Assembly: GCA_023228945.1 (NCBI GenBank)
Contig: JALOAI010000008.1
Span: 1-64,000, forward strand
DNA from: Pigmentiphaga sp.
Lineage (GTDB): Bacteria; Pseudomonadota; Gammaproteobacteria; Burkholderiales; Burkholderiaceae_B
DNA length: 64,000 nt
Direction of reading: 5' to 3'
Shown: in pieces, positions 8,822 to 17,280 of the stretch
Layout of the letters: the number at the start of each line of letters is the position of its first letter
How positions within the stretch are numbered: position 1 is the first letter of the stretch
Translations under genes and position numbers: made by a program
The notes under the pieces: generated by a model
Told to the model about the DNA's origin: nothing
Database searches by the model: none
What the model saw: only the letters and a program-made list of their open reading frames with translations

Positions 8822-10324
8822 TCAAGACTGGTAGGCGCTCTCGCCGTGCGAAGCGATGTCCAGCCCCTGGCGTTCGTCCTCTTCGCTCATGCGCAGGCCG
8901 AAGGTGGCATCGGCGATCTTGTAGGCGATCCACGCCACGATGGCCGACCAGGCCACCGTCAGGAGAATGCCTTCGAGCTGGATCCACACCTGCGCCAGCA
9001 TCGAGGCATCGCCGGCGCCGGTACCACCCAGCCAGGGAGCGGCGAACACGCCGGTCAGCAAGGCGCCGACGATGCCGCCCACGCCATGCACGCCAAAGAC
9101 ATCGAGCGAATCATCGGCCCGCAGCAGGCGCTTGAGACCATTGACGCCCCAGACGCAAATCGCGCCGGCGGCGATACCGATGGCCAGCGCGCCGCCCGGC
9201 CCGACGAACCCGGCCGCGGGCGTGATGCCCACCAGGCCGGCCACGGCGCCCGACGCGGCGCCCAGCATCGAGGGCTTGCCCTTCACGAGCCATTCGGTAA
9301 ATAGCCACGCCAGGACGGCACCCGCCGTGGCGATCAACGTATTGATGAAAGCCAGTGCCGCGGTATTGTTGGCGGCCAGCGCCGAACCGGCGTTGAAGCC
9401 GAACCAGCCTACCCAGAGCAGTGAGGCGCCGATCATGGTCATCGGCAGGTTGTGCGGCTTGAGCGCTTCTTTGCCGTAACCCAGCCGTTTACCGATGACA
9501 TAGGAGCCCACCAGGCCGGCCACGCCGGCATTGATATGGACCACGGTACCGCCGGCAAAGTCGAGCGCACCCCATTGCGCCACCAGGCCGCTGACGTCGT
9601 CGGAAACGTACCAGACCATGTGCGCGGCGGGAATATAGGCGAAGGTGAACCAGATCGCGGTGAACAGCAGAACCGCCGAGAAACGGGCACGCTCGGCGAT
9701 GGAGCCGACGATAAGTGCGCAGGTGATGCCGGCGAAGGTGGCCTGGAACGCGGCGAAGCTGAGTTCCGGCACGCTGCCCGAAAGGGCGAACTCGCCTGTG
9801 CCGGCCTGGAACAGCCCGTTGAGGAAGAGCTTGCCGGAACCGCCGAAAATCGCGTTGCCCTCGGTGAAGGCGAGCGAATAGCCATAGACGAACCACAGCA
9901 CGATCGCCAGGCAGAACGTCGCGGTTACCTGCAGCAGGGTGGACAGCATATTCTTGCTGCGCACCATGCCGCCATAGAACAGCGCCAGCCCGGGCATGAC
10001 CATCAGCAACACCAGGACTGTGGCGGTGCTGAGCCAGGCCAGGTCGGCCCCGACCAGTGCGGGGGCGGCTTCGATAACGCTGGCGGCCGCAGCCGCGGCG
10101 GTTTCGGTGGTGCCGACGGCTTCCTGGGCGAGGACCGTCGACGCGGCGCCGGCGCTCAGGGCCAGGGCGGCCAGCGTGGCGATGCCTTTCGCGGGCAACC
10201 CAGGCGAGGCAGAGGGCTCTCCCGAGGGGCCTGGCGCGGGGAGTGCCGGCTCCGGAACGAGTCCAGGTCGCTCGCTACCGGCCTCGATGACGGCGCCGGT
10301 TCTTGAAGGCATGAACGATTGCAT
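8822..10324 (-). CDS. amtB: Ammonium channel AmtB
   Basis: An inner-membrane ammonium conducting channel of about 500 residues, with an N-terminal signal-like segment (LAALALSAGAASTVLAQ) before the 11-helix core. It has MPGLALFYGGMVRSKN in the first helix, the pore histidine regions AAHMVWY and DVFGVHGVGGIVGALLTG, and a cytosolic C-terminal tail that binds the PII protein. The frame is open upstream to 10480, inside glnK, but AGGGGA precedes ATG 10324, which is chosen. It lies 16 bases after glnK, the classic partner that blocks the channel when nitrogen is sufficient. Expression should be driven by the sigma-54 promoter at 11524-11539. Confidence 0.95.
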   Translation of the reverse strand: MQSFMPSRTGAVIEAGSERPGLVPEPALPAPGPSGEPSASPGLPAKGIATLAALALSAGAASTVLAQEAVGTTETAAAAAASVIEAAPALVGADLAWLSTATVLVLLMVMPGLALFYGGMVRSKNMLSTLLQVTATFCLAIVLWFVYGYSLAFTEGNAIFGGSGKLFLNGLFQAGTGEFALSGSVPELSFAAFQATFAGITCALIVGSIAERARFSAVLLFTAIWFTFAYIPAAHMVWYVSDDVSGLVAQWGALDFAGGTVVHINAGVAGLVGSYVIGKRLGYGKEALKPHNLPMTMIGASLLWVGWFGFNAGSALAANNTAALAFINTLIATAGAVLAWLFTEWLVKGKPSMLGAASGAVAGLVGITPAAGFVGPGGALAIGIAAGAICVWGVNGLKRLLRADDSLDVFGVHGVGGIVGALLTGVFAAPWLGGTGAGDASMLAQVWIQLEGILLTVAWSAIVAWIAYKIADATFGLRMSEEDERQGLDIASHGESAYQS

Positions 10325-10340
10325 GAGTGTTCCCCTGCTG

Positions 10341-10679
10341 TTATAGAGCATCCACGCCGGACTCGCCGGTGCGGATGCGGATGATTTGTTCGAGCGGGCA
10401 GACGAAGATCTTGCCGTCGCCGATCTTGCCTGTGCGGGCCGAGCTTTCGATGGCTTCGACCGCCTGCTCGACGAGGTCATCGGCCAGGGCGACTTCGAGC
10501 TTTACCTTGGGCAGGAAGTCGACGACATACTCGGCGCCCCGATAGAGTTCGGTGTGGCCTTTCTGGCGTCCGAAGCCCTTGATTTCGGTCACCGTCACGC
10601 CTTGCACGCCAACGCCCGATAGGGCTTCGCGGACTTCGTCGAGCTTGAAGGGTTTGATGATGGCTATGATCAGTTTCAT
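10341..10679 (-). CDS. glnK: PII nitrogen regulatory protein GlnK
   Basis: A 112-residue PII signalling trimer subunit that senses 2-oxoglutarate and ATP/ADP and regulates AmtB. MKLIIAIIKPFKLDEVREAL is the PII start. Tyr51 at the tip of the T-loop (GAEYVV) is the uridylylation site, and GDGKIFVCPLEQIIRIRTGE forms the C-terminal signature. The start at 10679 is set by the conserved N terminus; the upstream extension is not conserved. It sits between a TorF-like porin gene and amtB with gaps of 29 and 16 bases, forming one operon. GlnK rather than GlnB is inferred from the amtB linkage. Confidence 0.95.
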   Translation of the reverse strand: MKLIIAIIKPFKLDEVREALSGVGVQGVTVTEIKGFGRQKGHTELYRGAEYVVDFLPKVKLEVALADDLVEQAVEAIESSARTGKIGDGKIFVCPLEQIIRIRTGESGVDAL

Positions 10680-10708
10680 GGTGGGTATCTCCCGAAAAGC
10701 GGTGGGTT

Positions 10709-11446
10709 CTAGAATGCGCGCGCCAGGCTGAGCACGACGCCGGGCCGGCCGGCGTCGCGGCCCTTGGTGGTCTGGTACCAATCCCGGTGGTTGGTGGCGA
10801 CGAAGGTCGCGCCAATCACCCAGCCGTCGATGTCTTTGGTCACGCCGGCGGCGTAGTCGACATAGCCGCTGAGCATGGGGTCGTTCTTCAACTTCTGGTA
10901 GCCGACGCGGGCGTTGACGCCCCAGCCGTCTCCCAGGTCGAACTCCGCGCCGACGTCGAGATAGAAATTGTTCTTGGAGTGGGGGGCGCCGAAGAAGTCG
11001 GACACGCCATGCGAGTACTTGGCGAAGAAGGGGCCGTAGCTCAGGCCCAGATACAACTCGGTGTTATAGATGGTGCCGCCCTTGGCGGACGTCGAGCCGG
11101 GATAGTTGTAGTACAGCACGCCGGCGTCGAGGCCCACGCCCCCAAACTCGCGGGAGAAGCCGGCATAGAAGTCCATCTCGAGGTTGCCGCCCGGAAACAG
11201 GTCGCTGCTGACGTTGGAATTCCAGTTGCCGATATAGAAGCCGGAGGCATGGCTGTAGTCGAAGCCGCCCTGCAGCGCGGGCCGGAAATTATTCTGCGTA
11301 AAACCGCGAAAGCGATAATCGCTGACAACCGAAACGTTGGCGGAAAAGCCATGCGGCGACGGGCTCGTGGCGGTGTCTGGCTCCTGGGCAAATGCGATGG
11401 GTGCGACGAAGGCTGCGGCCAGGATCGTCAGCAGGACCTTTTTCAT
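10709..11446 (-). CDS. TorF-family putative outer-membrane porin
   Basis: A 245-residue outer-membrane beta-barrel protein. The signal peptide MKKVLLTILAAAFVAPIAFA is followed by VSVVSDYRFRGFTQ, a hallmark of the TorF/gcw_chp group, then alternating aromatic strands and a C-terminal phenylalanine (LARAF). The chosen start at 11446 has CGGAG upstream; the open frame extends to 11677 without family sequence. It is the first gene of the glnK-amtB operon, suggesting that it helps nitrogenous solutes cross the outer membrane under nitrogen limitation. That role is inferred from context, since the substrate is not visible in the sequence. Confidence 0.85.
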   Translation of the reverse strand: MKKVLLTILAAAFVAPIAFAQEPDTATSPSPHGFSANVSVVSDYRFRGFTQNNFRPALQGGFDYSHASGFYIGNWNSNVSSDLFPGGNLEMDFYAGFSREFGGVGLDAGVLYYNYPGSTSAKGGTIYNTELYLGLSYGPFFAKYSHGVSDFFGAPHSKNNFYLDVGAEFDLGDGWGVNARVGYQKLKNDPMLSGYVDYAAGVTKDIDGWVIGATFVATNHRDWYQTTKGRDAGRPGVVLSLARAF

Positions 11447-11523
11447 GATGATGCTCCGAGGTTCGGGAAGGGCTATGGGCTTTGCGGTACGAGGACGGCA
11501 GACATCGCCGTCATACAGTTGGA

Positions 11524-11539
11524 AGCAATAGCTGTGCCA
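11524..11539 (-). promoter_or_regulatory. Sigma-54 (RpoN) promoter of the torF-glnK-amtB operon
   Basis: On the minus strand the bases read TGGCACAGCTATTGCT, matching the TGGCAC-N5-TTGC consensus exactly, including the -24 GG and -12 GC. It lies 78 bases before the porin start, allowing a leader of about 65 bases. Sigma-54 promoters need an enhancer-binding activator, and an NtrC palindrome lies further upstream. The 380-base interval 11447-11826 holds this promoter, the NtrC site and the comM leader. Confidence 0.85.
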
Positions 11540-11672
11540 AATGTGAGAATGTTCTGAACTTGCGTCCTTCGCGCGCCTGGGCGCGAGTCCGTGGTGCCTG
11601 CGTGGTGATGTCGGTCTGACGCGCGGGAACGTCGATAGCGAGCCGACAAGCCGTTTCGTCAGCAGGTATGGC

Positions 11673-11689
11673 TGCACCGTCGTGGTGCA
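11673..11689. promoter_or_regulatory. NtrC enhancer site
   Basis: TGCACC-N5-GGTGCA is a perfect palindrome matching the NtrC binding consensus. It is about 135 bases upstream of the sigma-54 promoter, a normal enhancer distance. Together with that element it predicts activation under nitrogen limitation. Confidence 0.75.
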
Positions 11690-11826
11690 GAGTGACTATC
11701 CAGGTATCCAAAATGGGGATGGCGACGCGGGAGGCGGCATAGTGTTGGCCAGCCGGACGGCAGACGGCCATGGGCGCAAGCCGTAAACGCCGGTGGGGAC
11801 GTTTCACATCGATCAGGAGCACTTCC

Positions 11827-13362
11827 ATGACGCTTGCCGTCTTGGCCAGCCGCGCGGTAACGGGGCTGGCCACCATGCCGGTACGGGTCGAGGTACATGT
11901 TGGCGGCGGGCTGCCGGGCTTTACCATCGTGGGCCTTCCGGATGCCGAAGTCCGCGAAAGCCGCGAGCGGGTGCGAGCCGCGCTCGCCAGCAGCGGCTTC
12001 GTCTTCCCCGCCGGCCGCGTGATCGTCAATTTGGCGCCGGCCGAGTTGCCCAAGGAATCGGGGCGATTCGATCTGCCGATCGCATTGGGCGTCCTACTGG
12101 CCGACGGCCAGATTGCCGTGCGCCATCCCGATGCCGCGCAAACCGAGCCCGGCGCCTGGCTGTCCCGTCACGTGTTCGCCGCCGAGCTGTCGCTCAGCGG
12201 CACACTGGTCAGGATCCGGGCCGCCCTGGCCATTGCCCTCGGCGTGGCGCGCGAGCATCCCGAAGCCATGTTGGTTCTGCCCGCCAGCGACGCCGCCGAG
12301 GCAGCCCGGGTGCCCGGCCTGCGGGTGCGGGCCGCGTCAACCCTGGCCGAAGCCGCCGCCTATCTCGAAGGCCGGGCCGAGCTGCTTTCAGCCATGGCAC
12401 CACCCGACGGACCGCCTCCTCGCTATGCCTGCCTTTCCGATGTACGAGGCCAGGCCGCCGCACGCCGGGCGCTCGAGGTGGCCGCCGCCGGCGGCCATAG
12501 CCTGTTGATGTGCGGGCCGCCGGGGGCCGGTAAAAGCCTGCTGGCGCAGCGGTTGCCCGGCCTGCTGCCGCCCTTGCCCCGAACCGAAGCACTCGAAGCG
12601 GCGGCGCTGAGCGGGCTGGCGGGCGAAGCACCCACCGCTTTCGGTCAGCGTCCATTCCGGGCGCCACATCATTCGGCCTCGCGCGCGGCCCTGGTCGGCG
12701 GCGGCATGCGGCCCATGCCCGGCGAAATCAGCCTGGCGCATCATGGGGTGCTGTTTCTCGACGAACTGCCCGAGTTCGGGCGCCACGTGCTCGAGGCCTT
12801 GCGCGAGCCCCTGGAAGCCGGCAAGGTGGCCGTGGCGCGTGCCGGCTATCGCTTGGAGTACCCCGCCGGATTCCAGCTCGTTGGCGCAATGAATCCCTGT
12901 CCGTGCGGCTGGCTGGGCCATCCACGGCATGCGTGTCGCTGTACGCCCGATCAGGTGGCGCGCTACCAGGGCCGGCTGTCCGGCCCCTGGCTGGATCGCA
13001 TCGATTTACAACTCGATCTGCCGGCTACCCGCCCCGAATGGCTCGAATCGCCTCCCGGCGAAACCTCCGCCGCGGTGGCCGCCAGGGTCGCGGTTGCCCA
13101 CCAGCGCCAAAAGGCGCGGCAAGGTGTGGTCAACGCGCGGCTCGAGGTCGCCGACCTCGACCGTCATTGCCGTCTCGAGGAACAAGCCCGTGCATTGTGG
13201 CGGCAAGCATCCGAACGCCAGGCGTGGTCGGGCCGGGTGGCCCATCGAGTACTGCGCGTGGCGCGCACCGTGGCCGATCTTGCCGATGAAGTGGATATTT
13301 CACCGATGCACCTGGCCGAGGCCATCCAATATCGCTGCCGTACCGGTACCGAAGCGGCTTGA
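11827..13362 (+). CDS. comM: YifB/ComM-family AAA+ ATPase
   Basis: A 511-residue Mg-chelatase-like AAA+ protein. In naturally competent bacteria ComM is a hexameric helicase that promotes branch migration during integration of transformed DNA. The N-terminal domain has VEVHVGGGLPGFTIVGLPD, the Walker A is GPPGAGKS, and the Walker B is VLFLDELPEF. The zinc-like cysteine cluster NPCPCGWLGHP...CRC and the C-terminal Mg_chelatase_C region follow. ATG 11827 is chosen because AGGAGC lies seven bases upstream; the frame opens at 11770. It is divergent from the nitrogen operon. Whether this organism is competent cannot be told from the window. Confidence 0.92.
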   Translation: MTLAVLASRAVTGLATMPVRVEVHVGGGLPGFTIVGLPDAEVRESRERVRAALASSGFVFPAGRVIVNLAPAELPKESGRFDLPIALGVLLADGQIAVRHPDAAQTEPGAWLSRHVFAAELSLSGTLVRIRAALAIALGVAREHPEAMLVLPASDAAEAARVPGLRVRAASTLAEAAAYLEGRAELLSAMAPPDGPPPRYACLSDVRGQAAARRALEVAAAGGHSLLMCGPPGAGKSLLAQRLPGLLPPLPRTEALEAAALSGLAGEAPTAFGQRPFRAPHHSASRAALVGGGMRPMPGEISLAHHGVLFLDELPEFGRHVLEALREPLEAGKVAVARAGYRLEYPAGFQLVGAMNPCPCGWLGHPRHACRCTPDQVARYQGRLSGPWLDRIDLQLDLPATRPEWLESPPGETSAAVAARVAVAHQRQKARQGVVNARLEVADLDRHCRLEEQARALWRQASERQAWSGRVAHRVLRVARTVADLADEVDISPMHLAEAIQYRCRTGTEAA

Positions 13363-13441
13363 AAAACCGTCGAACTCGCTGTGGCGCGCCCCAACGGGAA
13401 GAGAACCCATGAAATCGCCAGCCGGCACCACCAGCCGGCGC

Positions 13442-14350
13442 CTACCAGCCCGAGATCGGTGCGCCCACCAGCACCAGGATCAACGGGGACAGCAGCAGAA
13501 ACGCCACGGTGGATACCAGCACGGCGCCGGCCGAGATCTCGCCCTTATCGGTATAGCGGGTAGCGAACATATAGCTCAGCACCGCGCAAGGCATGGTCAT
13601 CTGCAGCACCATGACGCCTTGCAGGGTGGCCGACAGGCCCAGGGCCCAGGTCACGGCCCAGGTGGTGGCAAAGCCCACGACCAGCCGCAGCATGGCAACC
13701 ACGCTGCCGGTGCGCATGCCGCTCATCGGGATGGACGACAAGGCATAGCCCAGGCTGATGAGCATCAACGGCACCGTGAGGCTGCCCAGCAGTTGTACCG
13801 ATTCCAGCGCCCAGCCGGGCAGGCTGGCGTCGAACACCCGTACCAACACGGCCAACACCGAGGCGATCAGCACCGGCGAACGCCAGGCGCCCGCCGCACC
13901 GGCTCCGGGGAGCGTGCGTACCCCGATGGTGTTCTGGACGAAGGCGCAAACGGCGAAAAAGACGATGGCGGCCGAGAACCCGTCTGGCCCGAATGCCAGC
14001 ATCGACATGGGCAAGCCAAGGTTGCCGGAGTTGGGAAACGCAGCGGTTTGCAATAGGGCCCGCACGGGCAAACGCAGCAAGTACAACGCTATCCCACACA
14101 CCACCGCACAAACAAAAAGCACCAGAACCGAGAGGCCGCCAAGTTCGAGCAGCACCGCGTTATCCAGCTCGGTGGTAACCAGCGTATGAAACACCAGCGC
14201 CGGTGTGCTGACGGAAGTGACCAGGAGAGCCAGAAAGTTGGCCGAAAAGGGTAGTTGCCGTTTACCCCAGTAAAGCCCCACCCCGACGCAAGTGAGCATG
14301 GGAGCCAGTAAAACCAGGGTGGAGAGGTAAAAGGCAAATAGGGCTGGCAT
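13442..14350 (-). CDS. AEC-family (auxin efflux carrier) transporter
   Basis: A 302-residue inner-membrane protein with about ten hydrophobic segments arranged as two five-helix halves. The first half starts FYLSTLVLLAPMLTCVGVGLYWGK and contains QTAAFPNSGNLGLPM, the N-x-G-NxGLP crossover motif diagnostic of the family. The second half has TVPLMLISLGYALSSIP. Bacterial members export or import carboxylates such as malonate or malate; the substrate here is unknown. It converges with comM (79 bases). No strong ribosome site is seen near ATG 14350. Confidence 0.9.
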   Translation of the reverse strand: MPALFAFYLSTLVLLAPMLTCVGVGLYWGKRQLPFSANFLALLVTSVSTPALVFHTLVTTELDNAVLLELGGLSVLVLFVCAVVCGIALYLLRLPVRALLQTAAFPNSGNLGLPMSMLAFGPDGFSAAIVFFAVCAFVQNTIGVRTLPGAGAAGAWRSPVLIASVLAVLVRVFDASLPGWALESVQLLGSLTVPLMLISLGYALSSIPMSGMRTGSVVAMLRLVVGFATTWAVTWALGLSATLQGVMVLQMTMPCAVLSYMFATRYTDKGEISAGAVLVSTVAFLLLSPLILVLVGAPISGW

Positions 14351-14502
14351 TATCGTGAAATCAAGTAGCCTTCGAGGCCAGGCCTTCGGCTTGGGGGCCT
14401 GGTGAAAGGGGCAGGGTCGAAGCTATGCTCGCGGCTCGTTGCGCCTCCAACGGTGCCCTTGTGCCGAGAGCTTGCCACTACATGGCGACGCGGCTCGGCG
14501 AC

Positions 14503-14536
14503 AAAAAACCTCCATGCCAAACGAGTGGCATGGAGG
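14503..14536 (-). terminator. Intrinsic terminator of the porin gene
   Basis: CCTCCATGCCA (14509-14519) and TGGCATGGAGG (14526-14536) form an 11-base perfect stem with a six-base loop. On the minus strand it is followed by six T residues (A tract 14503-14508). It lies 95 bases past the porin stop. The rest of 14351-14630 contains nothing else that I can support. Confidence 0.72.
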
Positions 14537-14630
14537 TTGGAGGCCCTGTCGGCCCCGTCGATCGGGGCCGGAGGGTGGATATTGCTTTTAAGTATGCCGT
14601 GTGGCGTTACCTGGATAATCCCGGAGGGGA

Positions 14631-15752
14631 TCAGAACAGGTGACGGATACCGATGGCGCCGCCGGCTTGCTTCTTGGCATTGCCGCCCAGGGCGTAGTTG
14701 CCGCCGTCGCCGCCGAAGCCCATGTTCAGAGCGCCGTTGTGCGAGTAGGCCACGGTAGCGTACAGGTTGGTACGCTTGCTCAGGGCGTAGGTACCGAACA
14801 CGTTCACTTGCTGCCACTTGTTGCTCTTGCGAACAGCGTTGTTGGTCATGGCGGGGGTGGCGTTCTTCAGCTTGTCGTAGAAGTAGCCCACGCTGATGGT
14901 GCTGCCTTCGCGGTAGCGGTAGCCGGCGCCGATCATGAACAGATCCGACTTGACGTCGGAGATGCCGTTCATTTCCCACTTGCGATGACGATAGCCACCC
15001 AGGACGTAGAACTGACCGAAGTCGCCACGAGCGGCGAACAGCCAGTTGTCGGCCTTGCCCTTGGCGTTGGCGACGGGCAGACCACCGGTGGAGGCGAAGT
15101 TGCCGTCTTCGATGCGATCGTAGGCGGCCATCACGCGGAAGCGGTTCTGGTAGTTGTAGCCCAGGGCACCACCGAAGCGGCCGGTGACGCCTTGATCTAC
15201 GGTCATCTGAGCGGTTTGCTCGCTGAAGCCGTAGTAGGCGCCAACGCTGAAGCCGCTGAAGGTGCCTTGATACTTGATCATGTTGTCGCCACGGACCGGG
15301 CTGATGTACGGCACGGGCTCGTACTGCGACGGGAAACCAGCGGGGGTGTTGGCCACGATCGCGCTGTGCGAAGGTGTGTATTGGCGGCCGAAGGTCAGCG
15401 CGCCCCAATCGCCTTGCAGGCCGGCGAAGGCTTGGCGGTTGAAGATGCGGTTGGTGTCGGCGGGGCGGCCGGTACCGGTGTTGAAACCGCCTTCGAGGGC
15501 GAAAATCGCCTTCAGGCCGTTACCGAGGTCTTCGCTGCCACGCAGGCCCCAGCGCGAACCGTTCTGGCCGCCCGAACGCATGCCGGAGACCGTGTGCTTG
15601 CCGCCCTTACCGTCGGGAGCGTTGTTATAGACCTCGACGTTGACGTCGACGATGCCATACAGCTCGACCTTGCTCTGAGCCTGAGCCAGACCGGTGGTAG
15701 CCAGACCAGCGGCGGCCAGCGATGCAGCCAGACATGCAGTCTTGAATTTCAT
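14631..15752 (-). CDS. General outer-membrane porin (Gram-negative porin family)
   Basis: A 373-residue trimeric-porin type protein. The signal peptide ends LATTGLAQAQ, and the mature protein starts SKVELYGIVDVNVEVYNN. The barrel shows SRWGLRGSEDLGNGLKAIFALEGGF in pieces, the RQAFAGLQGDWGALTFGRQYTP constriction-loop region and the C-terminal HLF. This layout is typical of Burkholderiales porins. The start has AGGAGG-like bases (CCTCCTAGG on the plus strand) upstream. It is a single-gene unit with its own promoter candidate and terminator. Broad diffusion of small anions is usual for the family; specificity cannot be read here. Confidence 0.92.
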   Translation of the reverse strand: MKFKTACLAASLAAAGLATTGLAQAQSKVELYGIVDVNVEVYNNAPDGKGGKHTVSGMRSGGQNGSRWGLRGSEDLGNGLKAIFALEGGFNTGTGRPADTNRIFNRQAFAGLQGDWGALTFGRQYTPSHSAIVANTPAGFPSQYEPVPYISPVRGDNMIKYQGTFSGFSVGAYYGFSEQTAQMTVDQGVTGRFGGALGYNYQNRFRVMAAYDRIEDGNFASTGGLPVANAKGKADNWLFAARGDFGQFYVLGGYRHRKWEMNGISDVKSDLFMIGAGYRYREGSTISVGYFYDKLKNATPAMTNNAVRKSNKWQQVNVFGTYALSKRTNLYATVAYSHNGALNMGFGGDGGNYALGGNAKKQAGGAIGIRHLF

Positions 15753-15915
15753 TTGAAAAGCCTCCTAGGGGTAACTTTTGGGGACCGGGACCCCGGATCG
15801 CCCGCAAAAAACGACTGTGATTTGTCATGGGTGCACCGCTGAAGCGGCGGTACGGGGTGCTACGCCTGTGCCCCTGGGGGCCGCTGGTTTCGTCTGCCAT
15901 AACAATCTGTAAGCC

Positions 15916-15944
15916 AGACTACCCAGCGCCCTTTTGGAAGTCAA
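15916..15944 (-). promoter_or_regulatory. Candidate sigma-70 promoter of the porin gene
   Basis: On the minus strand TTGACT (15939-15944) and TAGTCT (15916-15921) are spaced by 17 bases, giving a leader of about 155 bases to the porin start. The match at -10 is weak. The 538-base interval 15753-16290 otherwise holds an A/T-rich stretch near 15955-15990 and the CIRCE element in front of rpoH. Confidence 0.4.
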
Positions 15945-16216
15945 CGTGAGTCGTTTTTTATAAGGGTAAACCCTAGGTTTTGAGGGTGGCGTTTGATGTT
16001 TTCTTCCAACACTCGGTCGTTTTAGCGCCATCTGAAACCCTCAGCCAAATTTTTAACATCCCAACTTTACAGCCGTGTGGCACGTCGGGTTCGTGGGTGG
16101 AGTCGATCGCGGGATGGACAGGCGGCCGAGGCGGGCCCCGGACTTGCTCTGCCACCGGGAAGGCCGATTTTTCGGATTATCCTGTGGGTAGCCCGATAAC
16201 CGACGCATGGAACGAA

Positions 16217-16243
16217 TTAGCACTCCGGTGGTCAGAGTGCTAA
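16217..16243 (+). promoter_or_regulatory. CIRCE element (HrcA operator) upstream of rpoH
   Basis: TTAGCACTC-N9-GAGTGCTAA is a perfect copy of the CIRCE inverted repeat, ending 47 bases before the rpoH start. HrcA represses CIRCE-bearing heat-shock genes, usually groESL. Here the element would place the sigma-32 gene itself under HrcA control. Confidence 0.9.
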
Positions 16244-16290
16244 CATCGTCGAAAACAGGGTTCCCCCTGGCTTCGTCAAGGAGATCCACC

Positions 16291-17190
16291 ATGACACAAA
16301 TCACCACGATGCCGGTATCGCGGGACGCCTTGGCCCTGGCAATCGCCAATCCTGGCGCGCTGGGCAACCTCGACGCCTATATCACCGCGGTCAACCGGCT
16401 GCCCATTCTCACCTCCGAGCAGGAGTCTTCGCTGGCGCATCGCTTTCGCGAGCAAGAAGACCTCGATGCCGCCCGGGAACTCGTGCTGTCCCACCTCCGG
16501 CTGGTGGTGGCGGTGGCGCGCCAGTATCTGGGCTATGGGCTGCCCCATGCCGATCTGATTCAGGAAGGCAACATCGGTCTCATGAAAGCCGTCAAGCGCT
16601 TTGATCCCAGCCGCGGCGTACGACTGGTGTCGTTCGCCATCCATTGGATCAAGGCCGAGATCCACGAGTACGTGATACGCAATTGGCGCATGGTCAAGGT
16701 GGCCACCACCAAGGCCCAGCGCAAGTTGTTCTTCAACCTGCGCGGCATGAAAACCACGGACGAAACCCTGTCTCCCGACGAAGTGGAACGGATCTCGCGC
16801 GAATTGAATGTGCGCGAGCAGGACGTGACCGAAATGGAACAGCGTCTGGCGGGCCGCGAAATGGCCCTCGATGGCCGTGACGACGACGACGATGATCATT
16901 GGGCGCCATCGGCCTGGTTGTCTGATGGCGGCCAGCATGAGCCGGTAGCGGTACTGGAGCGGCGGGCGCGCGACGAATTGCAAAGTTCGGGCCTGGCGCA
17001 GGCCCTGACCACGCTCGATGAGCGCTCGCGGCGCATCATCGAGGCCCGCTGGCTACCCGCCGACGTGGACGAAAGCGGTGCCACCCTGCAGGAACTGGCC
17101 AATGAGTTCGGCGTATCGGCCGAACGCATCCGGCAGATCGAGAGCCGCGCCATGCAAAAACTTCGGGCCGCGCTCGCCGTCGAGGCATAA
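16291..17190 (+). CDS. rpoH: Heat-shock sigma factor RpoH (sigma-32)
   Basis: A 299-residue alternative sigma factor directing RNA polymerase to chaperone and protease genes. Region 2 shows LRLVVAVARQYLGYGLPHAD and LIQEGNIGLMKAVKRFD. The RpoH box at about residues 143-151 reads QRKLFFNLR, which separates RpoH from other group 3 sigmas. Region 4 ends with LANEFGVSAERIRQIESRAM. An acidic insert (DGRDDDDDD) lies between regions 3 and 4. AAGGAG precedes ATG 16291; the open frame starts at 16207, within the CIRCE-containing leader, and is rejected. It is divergent from the porin. Confidence 0.96.
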   Translation: MTQITTMPVSRDALALAIANPGALGNLDAYITAVNRLPILTSEQESSLAHRFREQEDLDAARELVLSHLRLVVAVARQYLGYGLPHADLIQEGNIGLMKAVKRFDPSRGVRLVSFAIHWIKAEIHEYVIRNWRMVKVATTKAQRKLFFNLRGMKTTDETLSPDEVERISRELNVREQDVTEMEQRLAGREMALDGRDDDDDDHWAPSAWLSDGGQHEPVAVLERRARDELQSSGLAQALTTLDERSRRIIEARWLPADVDESGATLQELANEFGVSAERIRQIESRAMQKLRAALAVEA

Positions 17191-17253
17191 AAGGCAGCAT
17201 CAGGCGCCGCCGGCAGCGCTGTCGTTGCCGGCGTCCGCAAGAGGCCGCTTGGG

Positions 17254-17279
17254 CGCAAAACACCCCCGCCTGGCGGGGG
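17254..17279 (-). terminator. Terminator of the tol-pal operon
   Basis: CCCCCGC (17263-17269) pairs with GCGGGGG (17273-17279) around a three-base loop, followed on the minus strand by TGTTTTG. It starts two bases beyond the cpoB stop and also lies 64-89 bases past the rpoH stop, so it may serve both genes. Confidence 0.65.
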
Positions 17280-17280
17280 A

